A stretch of 64,000 bases of DNA from an uncultured Litoreibacter sp. (lineage in GTDB: Bacteria > Pseudomonadota > Alphaproteobacteria > Rhodobacterales > Rhodobacteraceae), in the NCBI RefSeq assembly GCF_947487515.1, contig NZ_CANKWO010000001.1, positions 434,001-498,000 of the forward strand. Direction: 5' to 3'. The position numbers were made by a program, and so were the translations under genes. Within the stretch, counting starts at the first letter, position 1. The number at the start of each line of letters is the position of its first letter. The notes beneath the pieces are model-generated. The model had not been told where the DNA came from and ran no database searches. It saw nothing but the letters and a program-made list of their open reading frames with translations. Below are positions 21,389 to 31,472 of the stretch, in pieces.

Positions 21389-22633
21389 ATGGAAAAGATC
21401 TCAGAAATGCGCGCCGAGGCTCTTCGGCTGTTTGACATCGCAATCCTTGCGGCAGACCCCGCGCGTGCAGTAGAGCGCGCGTTGAATTCAACCAAGCTAA
21501 GCGCCGAAGGGACGCTCTATTTGGTCGCGGTGGGCAAAGCCGCAATTCCGATGATGTCGGCCGCATTGGCACGGGTGAAAACCGGAACCCAAGTCGAAGC
21601 AATCGCAGTTACGAATCCTGAGAACGCTGCGCCGCTAAAGGGCTGCCGCGTGTTGCAATCCAACCACCCTGTTCCCGATGCCGCCGGAGAGGTCGCGGCG
21701 CACGCAGTTGAGACGCTGCTTTCCAAGACAACTCCCGATGACCACGTTGTTGCCCTGATCTCCGGCGGAGGCTCTGCCCTGTTGCCCGCCCCCGCTAAGG
21801 GACTAACTTTGGCCGACAAAGCGCGCGTCAACGAGGTGTTGCTGGGGTCCGGCTTGGAAATCAACGACATGAACCACATTCGCCAGCAGCTCTCGCGGCT
21901 AAAGGGCGGTGGCTTGCTACGTATCGCCGCGCCGGCGCCTGTAACGGCCTACATTTTGTCGGACGTTGTGGGCGATGACCTGCGGGCGATTGCCTCCGGT
22001 CCCACAGTCGCCCCGATCGGCACCCGTCGCAGCGCCAAAGCCTTGTTGATGAAGGCAAATATCTGGAAGGACATGCCGGGTAGCGTACAAGCGCACCTCA
22101 GCACAGCCGAGCCGGAAATGCCCCCGCTTCCCGCTGCGAACAACCATCTGATTGCGTCCAACCGTCATAGCCTTGACGCGATGCGCGCCGCGTGTCCACA
22201 GGCCCAGATCATCTCCGATCGCTTGGAGGGGAACGTGGCAGATGTTGCCCCGCAATTGGCCGAAATTTTTCGCGCCTGCCCACAAGATGAACTTGCCGTT
22301 TTGCTGTTTGGCGGGGAGACAACCGTGACCCTGAAAGGCGATGGAAAAGGTGGCCGGAATCAAGAGCTTGCCTTGCGTGTGGCGCTGCAGGACATCGACG
22401 GGGATTGGGTGTTTCTATCGGGTGGTACCGACGGGCGTGATGGCCCAACTGACGCCGCGGGTGGAATGGTCGATAGTCGATCACGCGACCGGATGGCGGC
22501 GGCAAATTCCAAGGTTGACGCCTTGCTGGACAACAACGACGCCTACGCTGCCCTAAGCGCTTCGGACGATCTGGTTATAACAGGCGGTACCGGCACGAAT
22601 GTTGCCGATGTGCAAATCTTCATCAAAGGATGA
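21389..22633 (+). CDS. Glycerate 2-kinase / hydroxypyruvate reductase-annotated DUF4147 (TtuD/GckA-like)
   Basis: SGGGSALLPAPAKGLTLADKARVNEVLLGSGLEINDMNHIRQQLSRLKGGGL; GGRNQELALR; SGGTDGRDGPTDAAGG. Confidence 0.88.
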   Translation: MEKISEMRAEALRLFDIAILAADPARAVERALNSTKLSAEGTLYLVAVGKAAIPMMSAALARVKTGTQVEAIAVTNPENAAPLKGCRVLQSNHPVPDAAGEVAAHAVETLLSKTTPDDHVVALISGGGSALLPAPAKGLTLADKARVNEVLLGSGLEINDMNHIRQQLSRLKGGGLLRIAAPAPVTAYILSDVVGDDLRAIASGPTVAPIGTRRSAKALLMKANIWKDMPGSVQAHLSTAEPEMPPLPAANNHLIASNRHSLDAMRAACPQAQIISDRLEGNVADVAPQLAEIFRACPQDELAVLLFGGETTVTLKGDGKGGRNQELALRVALQDIDGDWVFLSGGTDGRDGPTDAAGGMVDSRSRDRMAAANSKVDALLDNNDAYAALSASDDLVITGGTGTNVADVQIFIKG

Positions 22634-22642
22634 TCGCGGGCC

Positions 22643-23815
22643 CTAAGGCTCGCGAAAGGCCTCGCGCGATTTATACAGAGGCTTGGTGAGATACTGCAAA
22701 ATGGTCTTCTCACCGGTGTGCAGCTCTACTTGTGCCAACATACCCGGGCGAATTTCGACCGACTTCTGGCGGGCTGATAACTGCTCCATGTCGACGGACA
22801 ACAGCACTTTGTAATGCGGGTCACCATCTGCCACACGTTCGTCTTTGAACGTATCCGCCGAGATCACCTGAACCTTGCCAGCCAATGTGCCGTAGATCGT
22901 GTAGTCATAGGCCGATAATTTCACCGTGGCGTCTTGGCCGGCGCGAAGGCTGGCTATGTCCTTTGGTTTTACCTTTGCCTCGACGAATAACTCCTCGCCC
23001 ATCGGGATAATCTGGAAAATCTCTTCACCCGGGCGCACAACGCCGCCAATGGTTGAAATCGCGACGTTGTTCACAATCCCTTTCATCGGCGAGCGGATGA
23101 CGGTTCGCGCCAATTGGTCTTTGCTCAGCTTCATGTTCTGGCGCAGGGTCGCCAGTTCTTTCAACGTGTCGGAGAACTCGGAAGCGCGTTCCAATTCCGC
23201 CCGCGAGACGATCTCTTTGTACTTTGCCTCGGCATCCGTGTTGGCTTTGCGCGCCTTGGAGGCTTCGACCAACGACACGATGTTTTGCTGCAAGAGGTCT
23301 TCCATCAAAATGGCTTCGCGGCGGGTTTCCTTCAAGATCGCCCGCGCCCCTTCGGTGCGCCCTTCATAGTCTGTTTGGCGCGCATTGAGCAGCGCGCGCT
23401 CCGAGGCCACGATTTCCGGCTGACGCTTTTCCAAGTCCCCCGCCACATAGAAATCAAACTGACCGGCAAGCTCTGCCTCTAGGCGCATGCGGCGAATCTC
23501 CAGCGCGTCGATTTGGTCTTGCAAGTCATCCACGGAGGTTTGGAAATTGGTCACCGACAGGCGCGCCAGAATATCCCCCGGGTTGACGGTGTCGCCCTCA
23601 GACACCAGCAATTCGGACAGGATACCGCCTTCAAAGTTTTGAACAATTTGTGGCCGAGAAGAGGATACGAACTCCCCTTCCGAGCGCACAATTTCGTCCA
23701 CCCAAGCAAATGACGCCCATATGATAAAGACCAGAACGGTCAGGCCAATGATGCGGATAACCCAAGACGGGCCACGGACATCTTCATCCATTGCAGCACC
23801 GACTGTGGACATCAC
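22643..23815 (-). CDS. HlyD family type I secretion periplasmic adaptor
   Basis: SSRPQIVQNFEGGILSELLVSEGDTVNPGDILARL...RSPMKGIVNN. Confidence 0.93.
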   Translation of the reverse strand: MMSTVGAAMDEDVRGPSWVIRIIGLTVLVFIIWASFAWVDEIVRSEGEFVSSSRPQIVQNFEGGILSELLVSEGDTVNPGDILARLSVTNFQTSVDDLQDQIDALEIRRMRLEAELAGQFDFYVAGDLEKRQPEIVASERALLNARQTDYEGRTEGARAILKETRREAILMEDLLQQNIVSLVEASKARKANTDAEAKYKEIVSRAELERASEFSDTLKELATLRQNMKLSKDQLARTVIRSPMKGIVNNVAISTIGGVVRPGEEIFQIIPMGEELFVEAKVKPKDIASLRAGQDATVKLSAYDYTIYGTLAGKVQVISADTFKDERVADGDPHYKVLLSVDMEQLSARQKSVEIRPGMLAQVELHTGEKTILQYLTKPLYKSREAFREP

Positions 23816-26115
23816 TTGCTTCCTTTCGGCGTGTTAATCTGAACCCCAGTTTGCGCAGCTGCTTTGGTTTTCTTCAGGTGGTCGAGAACCTGTTCGCGCG
23901 GGCCATCTACCGACAGCTTGCCGCCCTTCAAGATCATCACACGTTCGGTCAAAGCAAGGATCGGCATGCGGTGCGTCGCGATCACTGCGGTGCGGCCCTT
24001 CAACCAGCCCTGCAAATTGGCCACGAGTGCCGTTTCCAAGGATTGATCCAATGCGGCCGTCGGCTCATCAAGCAGAACAACAGACGGGTCTTGCAGCCAC
24101 AAACGTGCCCAGCCGATGGATTGGCGCTGACCGATCGAAAGCCCCGCGCCGCCGTCATGAATTGCCAGATCCAGCCCCTTGGCATGCTCGCGCACATAGC
24201 GACCAAGCCCAGCAAAATCGAGGGCGGCCAGAAGGCGCGCATCGTCCCGCTCAAGTCCCGACAGGTTCAGGTTTTCGCGCAAAGTGCCAGCAAACAAGCG
24301 GACCTCTTGGCTCAGGTAGCCTACGCCACGACGCAAATCTTTAGGGTGAATTTGTCCCATGTCGATCCCATCGATCAACACACGCCCTTTATCCGGAGAA
24401 TAGAGCCCAGAGAGCATCTTGATCAGTGTTGATTTCCCCGATCCATTGGCGCCCAAAATCGCCACATGCTGACCCGCAGGAATTCCCATTCCCGCCAAAT
24501 CCAGCACGGGTGCCGCATCTTCGTCATAGCGGTGGATTACGTCGCGCAGCTCAAAGCGGCCGGTGATACGCTCACGGCGCAAATAGCTGCGGTTCGCATC
24601 ATAGTCTTGTGGGCTTTCAACAACCGCATCCAAGCCAACCAAAGCCGTCTTTACATTCGACCAGCGCGCCATCGTGCCCGCCAACTGCGTCAACGGTGCA
24701 AGTGTGCGCGAGGTTAAGATACCAACCGCAATGATCGAACCGACGGTGAATTCACCCGAAAAGACAAGGAAAGTTCCCAGCACAACCGCCCCCACATAAG
24801 TGGCTTGCTGCACCCCTTGCGACCAGAAGGTCAGCGCAGAGGCCAGCCGGCGTTGCTCGGAAGATTTCAAGGCGGAAAGCGCGTTCAACTCCCCCCAAAG
24901 ACGGGAGAAACGCTCTTCTCCGCGGTGGGATTTAACCGTGTCCGCCTCATAGATCGCCTCATGAAGCAAACGGTTTGCCTTGACGGAGGCGCCCTGCGTC
25001 TCTTCGGTCAGCTTCATCATGCGCTTTTGCAAGAAGAAGCCCGGAAGCAGCATTAACGCGCCGCCCAAGACCAAAACCCAAACCACATTGCCGGCGATAG
25101 AGCCCACAAGCAGCAAGAACAAAAAGATAAATGGCACATCCGTCAGCGATCCAATGGTGGACGCCGTGAAGAACTCGCGAATGGACGAAAACTCGCGCAT
25201 GGCGGAAAATGTCCCCGAAGGCGACGCACCAGGAGTGCCCGCGCGCATCCCCAACAGGCGGCTCATCAGCGTTTGCTGCACGGCCAGTTCGATCTTGCGC
25301 CCTGCCCCGTCCATCATGCGGGCGCGGGCGATCTTCAAAAAGGCCTCAAGCGTCAACGCGCCCATGGCACCGATTGCCAAGACCCAAAGAGTTGCATGCG
25401 ACTGATGCGGAATCACGCGGTCATAGACCTGCAGCGAAAACAGCGCCACGGCCACAGCCAAGAGATTGGCCACGAACGAGCCAGCAGTGATCTCAATCAG
25501 GTGGCGCTTGTACTTCGGAAATTCGCCCCAAAACCAATGCGTTGGCTTTGTTTCAAGACGGTGCTTTTCCTCGACCTGACGCATCGAGCTTTCAGCCTTC
25601 AACACCTTGCCAGAAAACACTTTGGCGAATTCAGCCAGCGGCACTTCGGTGCGGCGGTCGCCAATGGTCGCATCAAAAATGGTCAGCGTCTGATTATGTT
25701 GCTCCAGCACCAAAACCAGTTGGCCGGTTTTCATCTCAACAAGAGCTGGCCAAAGATCCGCCTGCAGACGTACTTGGCGCACCGAGCAAACCAATCCCAA
25801 GGATTTCATCACGCGGCTCAGCAGCTCCGGCGAGACACCGCCCGCATCCAAAGGCAGCTCGACGGCTGCGTCCAGAATATCGGAGGGCTGCAAGTCGACG
25901 CCCAAAAGCCCCGCATAGACCGAGACCAAATCGGCACGGCTGCGCAGCTTCTTGGAGAACCGCCCCGCCTTCTCAGCAGGTTTCGGCATTGGCACCCGCA
26001 GTCCGGGATCATTGGCGACGAAGGTCGGTGTTTCGACCGGTTTTAACTTTGCAGTATTAGACGCTTGGGCCGCTTTGGCCCGAGCCATGTCAAACGCGAT
26101 GACGGGGGTGTTCAT
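23812..26115 (-). CDS. Type I secretion ABC transporter permease/ATPase with N-terminal C39-peptidase-like domain
   Basis: 767 aa; LGANGSGKSTLIKMLSGLYSP, SIGQRQSIGWARLWLQDPSVVLLDEPTAALD; 4-nt overlap with HlyD and TolC genes. Confidence 0.92.
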   Translation of the reverse strand: MNTPVIAFDMARAKAAQASNTAKLKPVETPTFVANDPGLRVPMPKPAEKAGRFSKKLRSRADLVSVYAGLLGVDLQPSDILDAAVELPLDAGGVSPELLSRVMKSLGLVCSVRQVRLQADLWPALVEMKTGQLVLVLEQHNQTLTIFDATIGDRRTEVPLAEFAKVFSGKVLKAESSMRQVEEKHRLETKPTHWFWGEFPKYKRHLIEITAGSFVANLLAVAVALFSLQVYDRVIPHQSHATLWVLAIGAMGALTLEAFLKIARARMMDGAGRKIELAVQQTLMSRLLGMRAGTPGASPSGTFSAMREFSSIREFFTASTIGSLTDVPFIFLFLLLVGSIAGNVVWVLVLGGALMLLPGFFLQKRMMKLTEETQGASVKANRLLHEAIYEADTVKSHRGEERFSRLWGELNALSALKSSEQRRLASALTFWSQGVQQATYVGAVVLGTFLVFSGEFTVGSIIAVGILTSRTLAPLTQLAGTMARWSNVKTALVGLDAVVESPQDYDANRSYLRRERITGRFELRDVIHRYDEDAAPVLDLAGMGIPAGQHVAILGANGSGKSTLIKMLSGLYSPDKGRVLIDGIDMGQIHPKDLRRGVGYLSQEVRLFAGTLRENLNLSGLERDDARLLAALDFAGLGRYVREHAKGLDLAIHDGGAGLSIGQRQSIGWARLWLQDPSVVLLDEPTAALDQSLETALVANLQGWLKGRTAVIATHRMPILALTERVMILKGGKLSVDGPREQVLDHLKKTKAAAQTGVQINTPKGSK

Positions 26116-27599
26116 ATATCTTCACCATCCACCAAGGCACCCATGAGATGGGCGATTTGCAACTCAACCAATGCAATTTCGTATTTCAGGCCAATCTGGT
26201 CACGCTCGGTCGCCACTTTGGTTTCATAAACGCTAACCACATCCATCACTGGGCGTTGGCCTGCTTGGTATTGGCGATCAAACAATGACAGATTGTCATT
26301 GGCTGAGGCCAAGAGCCCCTGCCCCTGTTTTTGCTGACGCTTCAGGGAAATCAGGTTTTGCTCCAACCGGCGCATGGTGCGCGATTGATCCTCAGAGGCC
26401 TGATCGATCCGGCGACCGGCGGCTTCTTTGGTGGCCTCGATGGCTTTCAAGCTGGCTTTGGTGCCAAAACCGAACCCGTTTGCGGCACCAGCATTCAAGC
26501 CGACACCCGATCCCCCGTCAGAGACCACGGCCTGTGCCGAAACACTTGGCAAAAAGCCCGCACGATTGATCGTGGCTTGGGCGATGTCGCGGTCACGCTC
26601 GGCTTCGGCCTTCAGGATCGAAAGAGGTTTTGCCGCCTTGGAGCTGGCAATCGTCGACAATCCACGCACATCGCTCAGTGATTTCAACGACATCGCGTTC
26701 AGCTCTGCAATTGCAGTGCGTGCAGTTTCCAAATCAGAGTTGCGCTGGTTTTCCGCTTCCGCCAGCTTCTGGTTCACAACATTCACGTCGGCAGGGTTTG
26801 AAACCCCTCCGCGCACACGTTGCTCCATGATCCACGCAAACTCGCCCAAACGGCTGGCAGCACGGCTACCGGCCTCGGCTTGGGCGCGGCCACGCTCGGC
26901 TGTGATGTATAATTCCAGCGCCGAATAGACGCGGTCATTGGTGTCTTCGGCCAAAGCGACGGCCGCTACTTCGACGTCGGCCTTGGCAAAGCTGCGCTCG
27001 GCCTTTTTGCGGCCATTGTCGAACAACACTTGGTCAATCACCAAGGAGGCCACAACTTCCCCCAAAGACGACAGGGACAAGGATGGCCCGATTGTCGGCA
27101 GCCAGTTTTTCGATGCGGCCTCGGCGCGCAATTTGGCAGACCGCAACTCGGCCTCGGCAGCCCGAGAGTTGGCCGCCAACACAGAGCCCGCGACTTTGCC
27201 GTAAGAGGTGTTCGCGTTCAAAACGGCCTCACGGCGCAACAATGTCTCGATCAGCGCGGAGCTTTCCTTGCCACCGGTGCCCCCAGCGAGCGCAGGTTGC
27301 GCCTGCACTGTGGCCCCTGTCAGATTTTCACCGACGCTTATGCTGGAGGCATTGCGCGTTGGGGTTTCTTCCGAGTTGTTGCGTTTGAGAAAGCCGAAAA
27401 TTGGTGTGGTTTCAGCATCGGTCGACTGCACGCGCTCGGCGAAGCGACCGGTGGTCTTAACATCTGTCGATAGCGCAGGACGCTCTGCGGAGAATGCTCC
27501 GCGCGTTGCCTCGTCGCCCATGCAGCCCATAAGGGTAACTGCGGTGGTGCCTGCCAACACCATGCGCAAAATTGCGCGTTTACTTTTATTATGTCCCAT
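26112..27599 (-). CDS. TolC-family outer membrane protein with lipoprotein-type signal
   Basis: VTLMGCMGDEATRG lipobox; coiled-coil TolC-like body; position in T1SS operon. Confidence 0.88.
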   Translation of the reverse strand: MGHNKSKRAILRMVLAGTTAVTLMGCMGDEATRGAFSAERPALSTDVKTTGRFAERVQSTDAETTPIFGFLKRNNSEETPTRNASSISVGENLTGATVQAQPALAGGTGGKESSALIETLLRREAVLNANTSYGKVAGSVLAANSRAAEAELRSAKLRAEAASKNWLPTIGPSLSLSSLGEVVASLVIDQVLFDNGRKKAERSFAKADVEVAAVALAEDTNDRVYSALELYITAERGRAQAEAGSRAASRLGEFAWIMEQRVRGGVSNPADVNVVNQKLAEAENQRNSDLETARTAIAELNAMSLKSLSDVRGLSTIASSKAAKPLSILKAEAERDRDIAQATINRAGFLPSVSAQAVVSDGGSGVGLNAGAANGFGFGTKASLKAIEATKEAAGRRIDQASEDQSRTMRRLEQNLISLKRQQKQGQGLLASANDNLSLFDRQYQAGQRPVMDVVSVYETKVATERDQIGLKYEIALVELQIAHLMGALVDGEDI

Positions 27600-27634
27600 G
27601 CGGAGCCCCTTCTTGTTAATCGAGAGGTTGGAAA

Positions 27635-27659
27635 GGGCGTATCCTTTGCGGATACGCCC
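27635..27659 (-). terminator. Intercistronic stem-loop between adhesin and tolC-like gene
   Basis: GGGCGTATCC-GCAAA-GGATACGCCC perfect 10-bp stem then TTTC on the minus strand. Confidence 0.7.
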
Positions 27660-27669
27660 CCGCCCGCTT

Positions 27670-30600
27670 TTAGTAGTTTACCGTGATGTCATGCTCGATC
27701 AGCAAGCTGCCATCGTCGCCCAATGTGTAGACGTCATAGACACGACCATCGATTGTCTCGGAGGTGTTGGTGTCAACGGCCCCTGCAATGTTGACGGTAT
27801 CTGTGTTGTCGCCGTGGATCAGCAAAGCATTGGTGTCATCAGACAGACCAAGGAGGTCCGATTCCGACAGTGTCAGCTCGCTTTCAGCTACGATGGACAG
27901 GTCGATGGAACTTACGTTGAAGTTCGACAAGCCATTGAGCGAAACGTTAACCGTGCCAACCGCGTTGTCATCCAGCACCAGCAATGTGGCGCTTTCGTTA
28001 CCGACTGCATCCTCGGAGTTCACAACAAGGTTTGATCCATCTGGGATGCGATCATTGAAGGTGAACTGAAGCTCGTCGCCGCGCACAATGTTGGTGTCGT
28101 AGTTAACGTTGCCTACGGCTCCGGTTTCGGACACTTGGCTGATTGCGACGATATCGTCGGTCAGCTCGGTGCCGATGCCCGACACGCCTGGATCACCGCG
28201 GAAGTACTCGGTGTAGGAGATAACAACCGGCGCGTCTGGCACTTCTGTGTCCACAGTTACCGGTGTTGTCACGCTATCAGGGTTGCCGTTGCGGTCCACA
28301 GTGGTGACGGTCACCTCAGAGGTGTATTCACCTGCAGGGATTTCATTGGGCCCGAAGGTCACCGACCAGTTGCCGTTGCCATCAATCGTTGCAGGGCGTG
28401 CTGGCAATGTGTGGAAGGTTACCATCACATTTTGCGCACCTGGCTCGGTTGTGCCTGTCAGCGTGAAGCCGGAGCCCGCCTCGTTGGCGTCAACCACACC
28501 GTCGCCCGTTGGCTGGCTGGTGCTCAGGTTGCGCACGATTGTGTCAACCTCAACAGTGCCATTGGCCACCGCGGTGTTGCCCGCTGCATCCGTGAAGGTT
28601 GCCTGAACCGGAACAGTCGTCTCTACGCCCGCAGGTACATCACCTGGACCAAAGGACGCCTGCCAGTTGCCATTGCTGTCGGTCACCACGGTCCGTGGAG
28701 AGCCGCCGAAGTTCACATCGACCCGCGAATTGGCTTCTGCCGTGCCGGTGATTGTGACACCATCCGCCGCTTCTGCGATGTTGATGACGTTGTCGCCTTC
28801 GACATTCAGCGTGTTCACTGACACATCTGCAACCGTATCAACCGCGAAGGTCGAGGTTGTCGATGCGGTGTTCCCCGCGCCGTCGGTGGCAACCGCCGAT
28901 ACATTCACGTCATACTCACCACCCGGCAATGTGTTGGCCGAGAAGTTCGCGCCCCATGTGCCGTTGGAATTGGCGATTACCGTCTGGCTGCCCAGCACGA
29001 CACCCGCGTCAGACGTCAGTGTCACAACAACCGAGGCCCCTGCTTGCGCAGTTCCGTTCAACTGTGTGCCATTGGCGCTTTCGGACAGGTTCATCACGTT
29101 GTCCGCGCCGGTGTTATTGCCGGTGATCGCAACATTGGTGATCGTGTCGATTTGCATGGTTGTGCTGGTGGTGTCTGTGTTGCCGACAGCATCCTCAATG
29201 GACACGGCAACATCAACCTGACGCTCGCCCGTTGGGATTTGCGACGCCGCGAAGTCCACGCTCCAGTTTCCGTTCGCATCAACGATGCCAGTAGCCGTAC
29301 CACCACCTGCAACGGCAACCGTGACAGTGCCGCCCGCTTCGCCTGTGCCAGACATTGTCACGCCATCTGCGTGCTCTGCGGCATTGATGATCCCTGTGCC
29401 TGCGGCCTCACCCTCGATCTGGGCGATCTCAACATGAGTGATTGTGTCGACTGGGATTGTTGCCGATGTGGTTTCGGAGTTTCCGGACGCATCCGTCGCA
29501 ACCGCCGTGACTGTAAGATCATACTCCCCATCGGGTAGCGTGTTGGAAGGGTATTGAACCGTCCAAGTCCCAGCCGAAGTGGCGGTTACAGTTTGCGACC
29601 CCAAAGCCTGACCCGCAGGACCAGTCAGCGTCACAACAACCGAAGAGCCAGCCTGAGCCGTCCCGTTCAACACTGCGACCGTAGAGGCCTCTGCGTCGTT
29701 ATAGACGCCATCGCCACCCGCATTATTGCCGGTAATTGCAACATTGGTGACGGTATCAACTGGGAATGTCGAGCTGGAAGTCGCCGAGTTACCGGCCGCA
29801 TCTGTCGACACCGCGGTGACTGTCGCGTCATATTCGCCGCCGGGCAATGTGCCGCCCGCGAATTCCGCCGACCAATCACCTGAAGATGTAGCCGTAACCG
29901 TCTGAGTTCCAAGAACTTGCCCAGCTTCACCGGTCAAAGTCACAACCACAGAAGATCCAGGCTGCGCAGTGCCGTTCATCACGGTCGCATTGCCAACTTC
30001 AGAGCCGTTGTAGACGCCGTCTGCACCAGAGTTATTGCCCGTTATCGCCACCTCGGTGAAGGTATCAACGACCATTTCCGCCGTTGCCGTCGCCTCGTTG
30101 CCGTAGGCGTCAGTGCTGGTCACAGTCACTGTGCTGGTGTATTCGCCCGTGCTCACTTGATCCGAGCCGAAGTCGACCGACCAATTGCCATCCGCATCAA
30201 CAACCGCAGTCGCCGTGGCGCCGCTTTCCTCGATCGTGACAACCACATTGGCCCCGACTTCGCCGGTCCCTGTCAGCGTCACGCCATCCGCATGCTCAAC
30301 TGCATTGATAATGTCGCCAGAACCGGTTGCCGAACCGTCAATCGTAACAACGTCCACAACAGTGACCGTATCAACCCGAACCACATCCGTGATCGTCGTG
30401 GTGTTTCCGGCCGCATCTGTCGCAGTGATGATCACGTCAACATCATATTCACCCTCAGGAACCTGCGTCGGGTCGAACACCACTTCCCAAGTACCATCTT
30501 CACCAACAACGGTTTCCTGTGTCTCGCCATCGATCTCTACGACGATATCTACACCAGGCTCACCCTCGCCGCCGATTTCTACGCCGTCAGCGTGGTCATC

Positions 30601-31221
30601 CGCATCGAACACGTGATCCACGGAAACAACACCGGTATCCAGCGAAACCGCAGGGGCCTCAGTGTCGGGACCGGCACCACCGCCGCCACCGCCGCCGGAA
30701 CCCAGAACCGCAGCGCCACCAACGACAGCGGCCGCAGCACCCAATCCGGTTGCACCCGCACCGCCAAGACCCGCAAGCAACGGGGCCGCCAGCATGGTTG
30801 CCGTCTCTTCACCCGCCACAGCATCAGCCGCGATAACAGTATCCACCTCGGAACCACCAACATAGTAGAGCGCATCATCAGGGCTCCACTTGCCGAAAAT
30901 CTGGGCTTCCGCGTAATTCGCGTCAATCAAGCCCTCTTGTGCACCGCTCAGATCAACCTGAGTCAACGTACCATCCGCACTGACATAAAGATCAGCGTCT
31001 GCGCTGTAATATCCTTCCAGACGGATCTTACGCCCGTCGGCCAAAGTCACGATCACCGCATCACCGGACCGCTCGTATCCCGCCACCTGAAACCTGCGCA
31101 GGTTCAAGGAGACATCATCACCACTGTTTACAAAAATTGTATCGGCGGTTTCGGCCTGCGCCAGCATGCCACGCCTAATATTGCCCGCACGATCACGAAC
31201 GACGAATTCAATCGCTTCCAT
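27670..31221 (-). CDS. Large secreted adhesin with BapA-like prefix domain and tandem bacterial Ig-like repeats; putative T1SS substrate
   Basis: 1183 aa; prefix MEAIEFVVRDRAGNIRRGMLAQ...; Ala/Gly-rich segment; about nine ~95-100 aa repeats (VDTxTxVAITGNN...G.G.YN..E...LNGTAQ.GSSVVVTLT); acidic C-terminus YDVYTLGDDGSLLIEHDITVNY; next to T1SS genes. Confidence 0.9.
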   Translation of the reverse strand: MEAIEFVVRDRAGNIRRGMLAQAETADTIFVNSGDDVSLNLRRFQVAGYERSGDAVIVTLADGRKIRLEGYYSADADLYVSADGTLTQVDLSGAQEGLIDANYAEAQIFGKWSPDDALYYVGGSEVDTVIAADAVAGEETATMLAAPLLAGLGGAGATGLGAAAAVVGGAAVLGSGGGGGGGAGPDTEAPAVSLDTGVVSVDHVFDADDHADGVEIGGEGEPGVDIVVEIDGETQETVVGEDGTWEVVFDPTQVPEGEYDVDVIITATDAAGNTTTITDVVRVDTVTVVDVVTIDGSATGSGDIINAVEHADGVTLTGTGEVGANVVVTIEESGATATAVVDADGNWSVDFGSDQVSTGEYTSTVTVTSTDAYGNEATATAEMVVDTFTEVAITGNNSGADGVYNGSEVGNATVMNGTAQPGSSVVVTLTGEAGQVLGTQTVTATSSGDWSAEFAGGTLPGGEYDATVTAVSTDAAGNSATSSSTFPVDTVTNVAITGNNAGGDGVYNDAEASTVAVLNGTAQAGSSVVVTLTGPAGQALGSQTVTATSAGTWTVQYPSNTLPDGEYDLTVTAVATDASGNSETTSATIPVDTITHVEIAQIEGEAAGTGIINAAEHADGVTMSGTGEAGGTVTVAVAGGGTATGIVDANGNWSVDFAASQIPTGERQVDVAVSIEDAVGNTDTTSTTMQIDTITNVAITGNNTGADNVMNLSESANGTQLNGTAQAGASVVVTLTSDAGVVLGSQTVIANSNGTWGANFSANTLPGGEYDVNVSAVATDGAGNTASTTSTFAVDTVADVSVNTLNVEGDNVINIAEAADGVTITGTAEANSRVDVNFGGSPRTVVTDSNGNWQASFGPGDVPAGVETTVPVQATFTDAAGNTAVANGTVEVDTIVRNLSTSQPTGDGVVDANEAGSGFTLTGTTEPGAQNVMVTFHTLPARPATIDGNGNWSVTFGPNEIPAGEYTSEVTVTTVDRNGNPDSVTTPVTVDTEVPDAPVVISYTEYFRGDPGVSGIGTELTDDIVAISQVSETGAVGNVNYDTNIVRGDELQFTFNDRIPDGSNLVVNSEDAVGNESATLLVLDDNAVGTVNVSLNGLSNFNVSSIDLSIVAESELTLSESDLLGLSDDTNALLIHGDNTDTVNIAGAVDTNTSETIDGRVYDVYTLGDDGSLLIEHDITVNY
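28225..30672 (-). repeat. Tandem ~290-300 bp coding repeats (Ig-like modules)
   Basis: Recurrent module boundaries VDT(I/V)T..V.I; modules alternate between VAITGNN-type and IINAAEHADGVT-type; approximate limits. Confidence 0.8.
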
Positions 31222-31472
31222 TACTACTACTCCGCCTCTACATATCGGGCACTTTTGTACCTCGAATTTTTATGTATTCCTTAAAGCAGAAATGTTCGAT
31301 TTATCCAAGGGGAAAAGCCGATATATTCGATCAAAATCCATATATTGTGGTTTTTCCAAAACTTACAGCAAGGCTTTCGCGGGGAACGTTAACTCTGGTT
31401 AAGCAAGTTGTGCCTTGTGACCCCGCCTGCGTCAGCACAAGCTGGCCAATACAACCGCAAGGAGGTCCGAGA

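Noticed and set aside
29917-31284. 455-aa plus-strand ORF (and 28135..28821, 28667..29221, 29044..29538) opposite the adhesin
   Set aside because: Low-complexity shadow of the repeat-rich adhesin gene; repeats generate stop-free antisense frames
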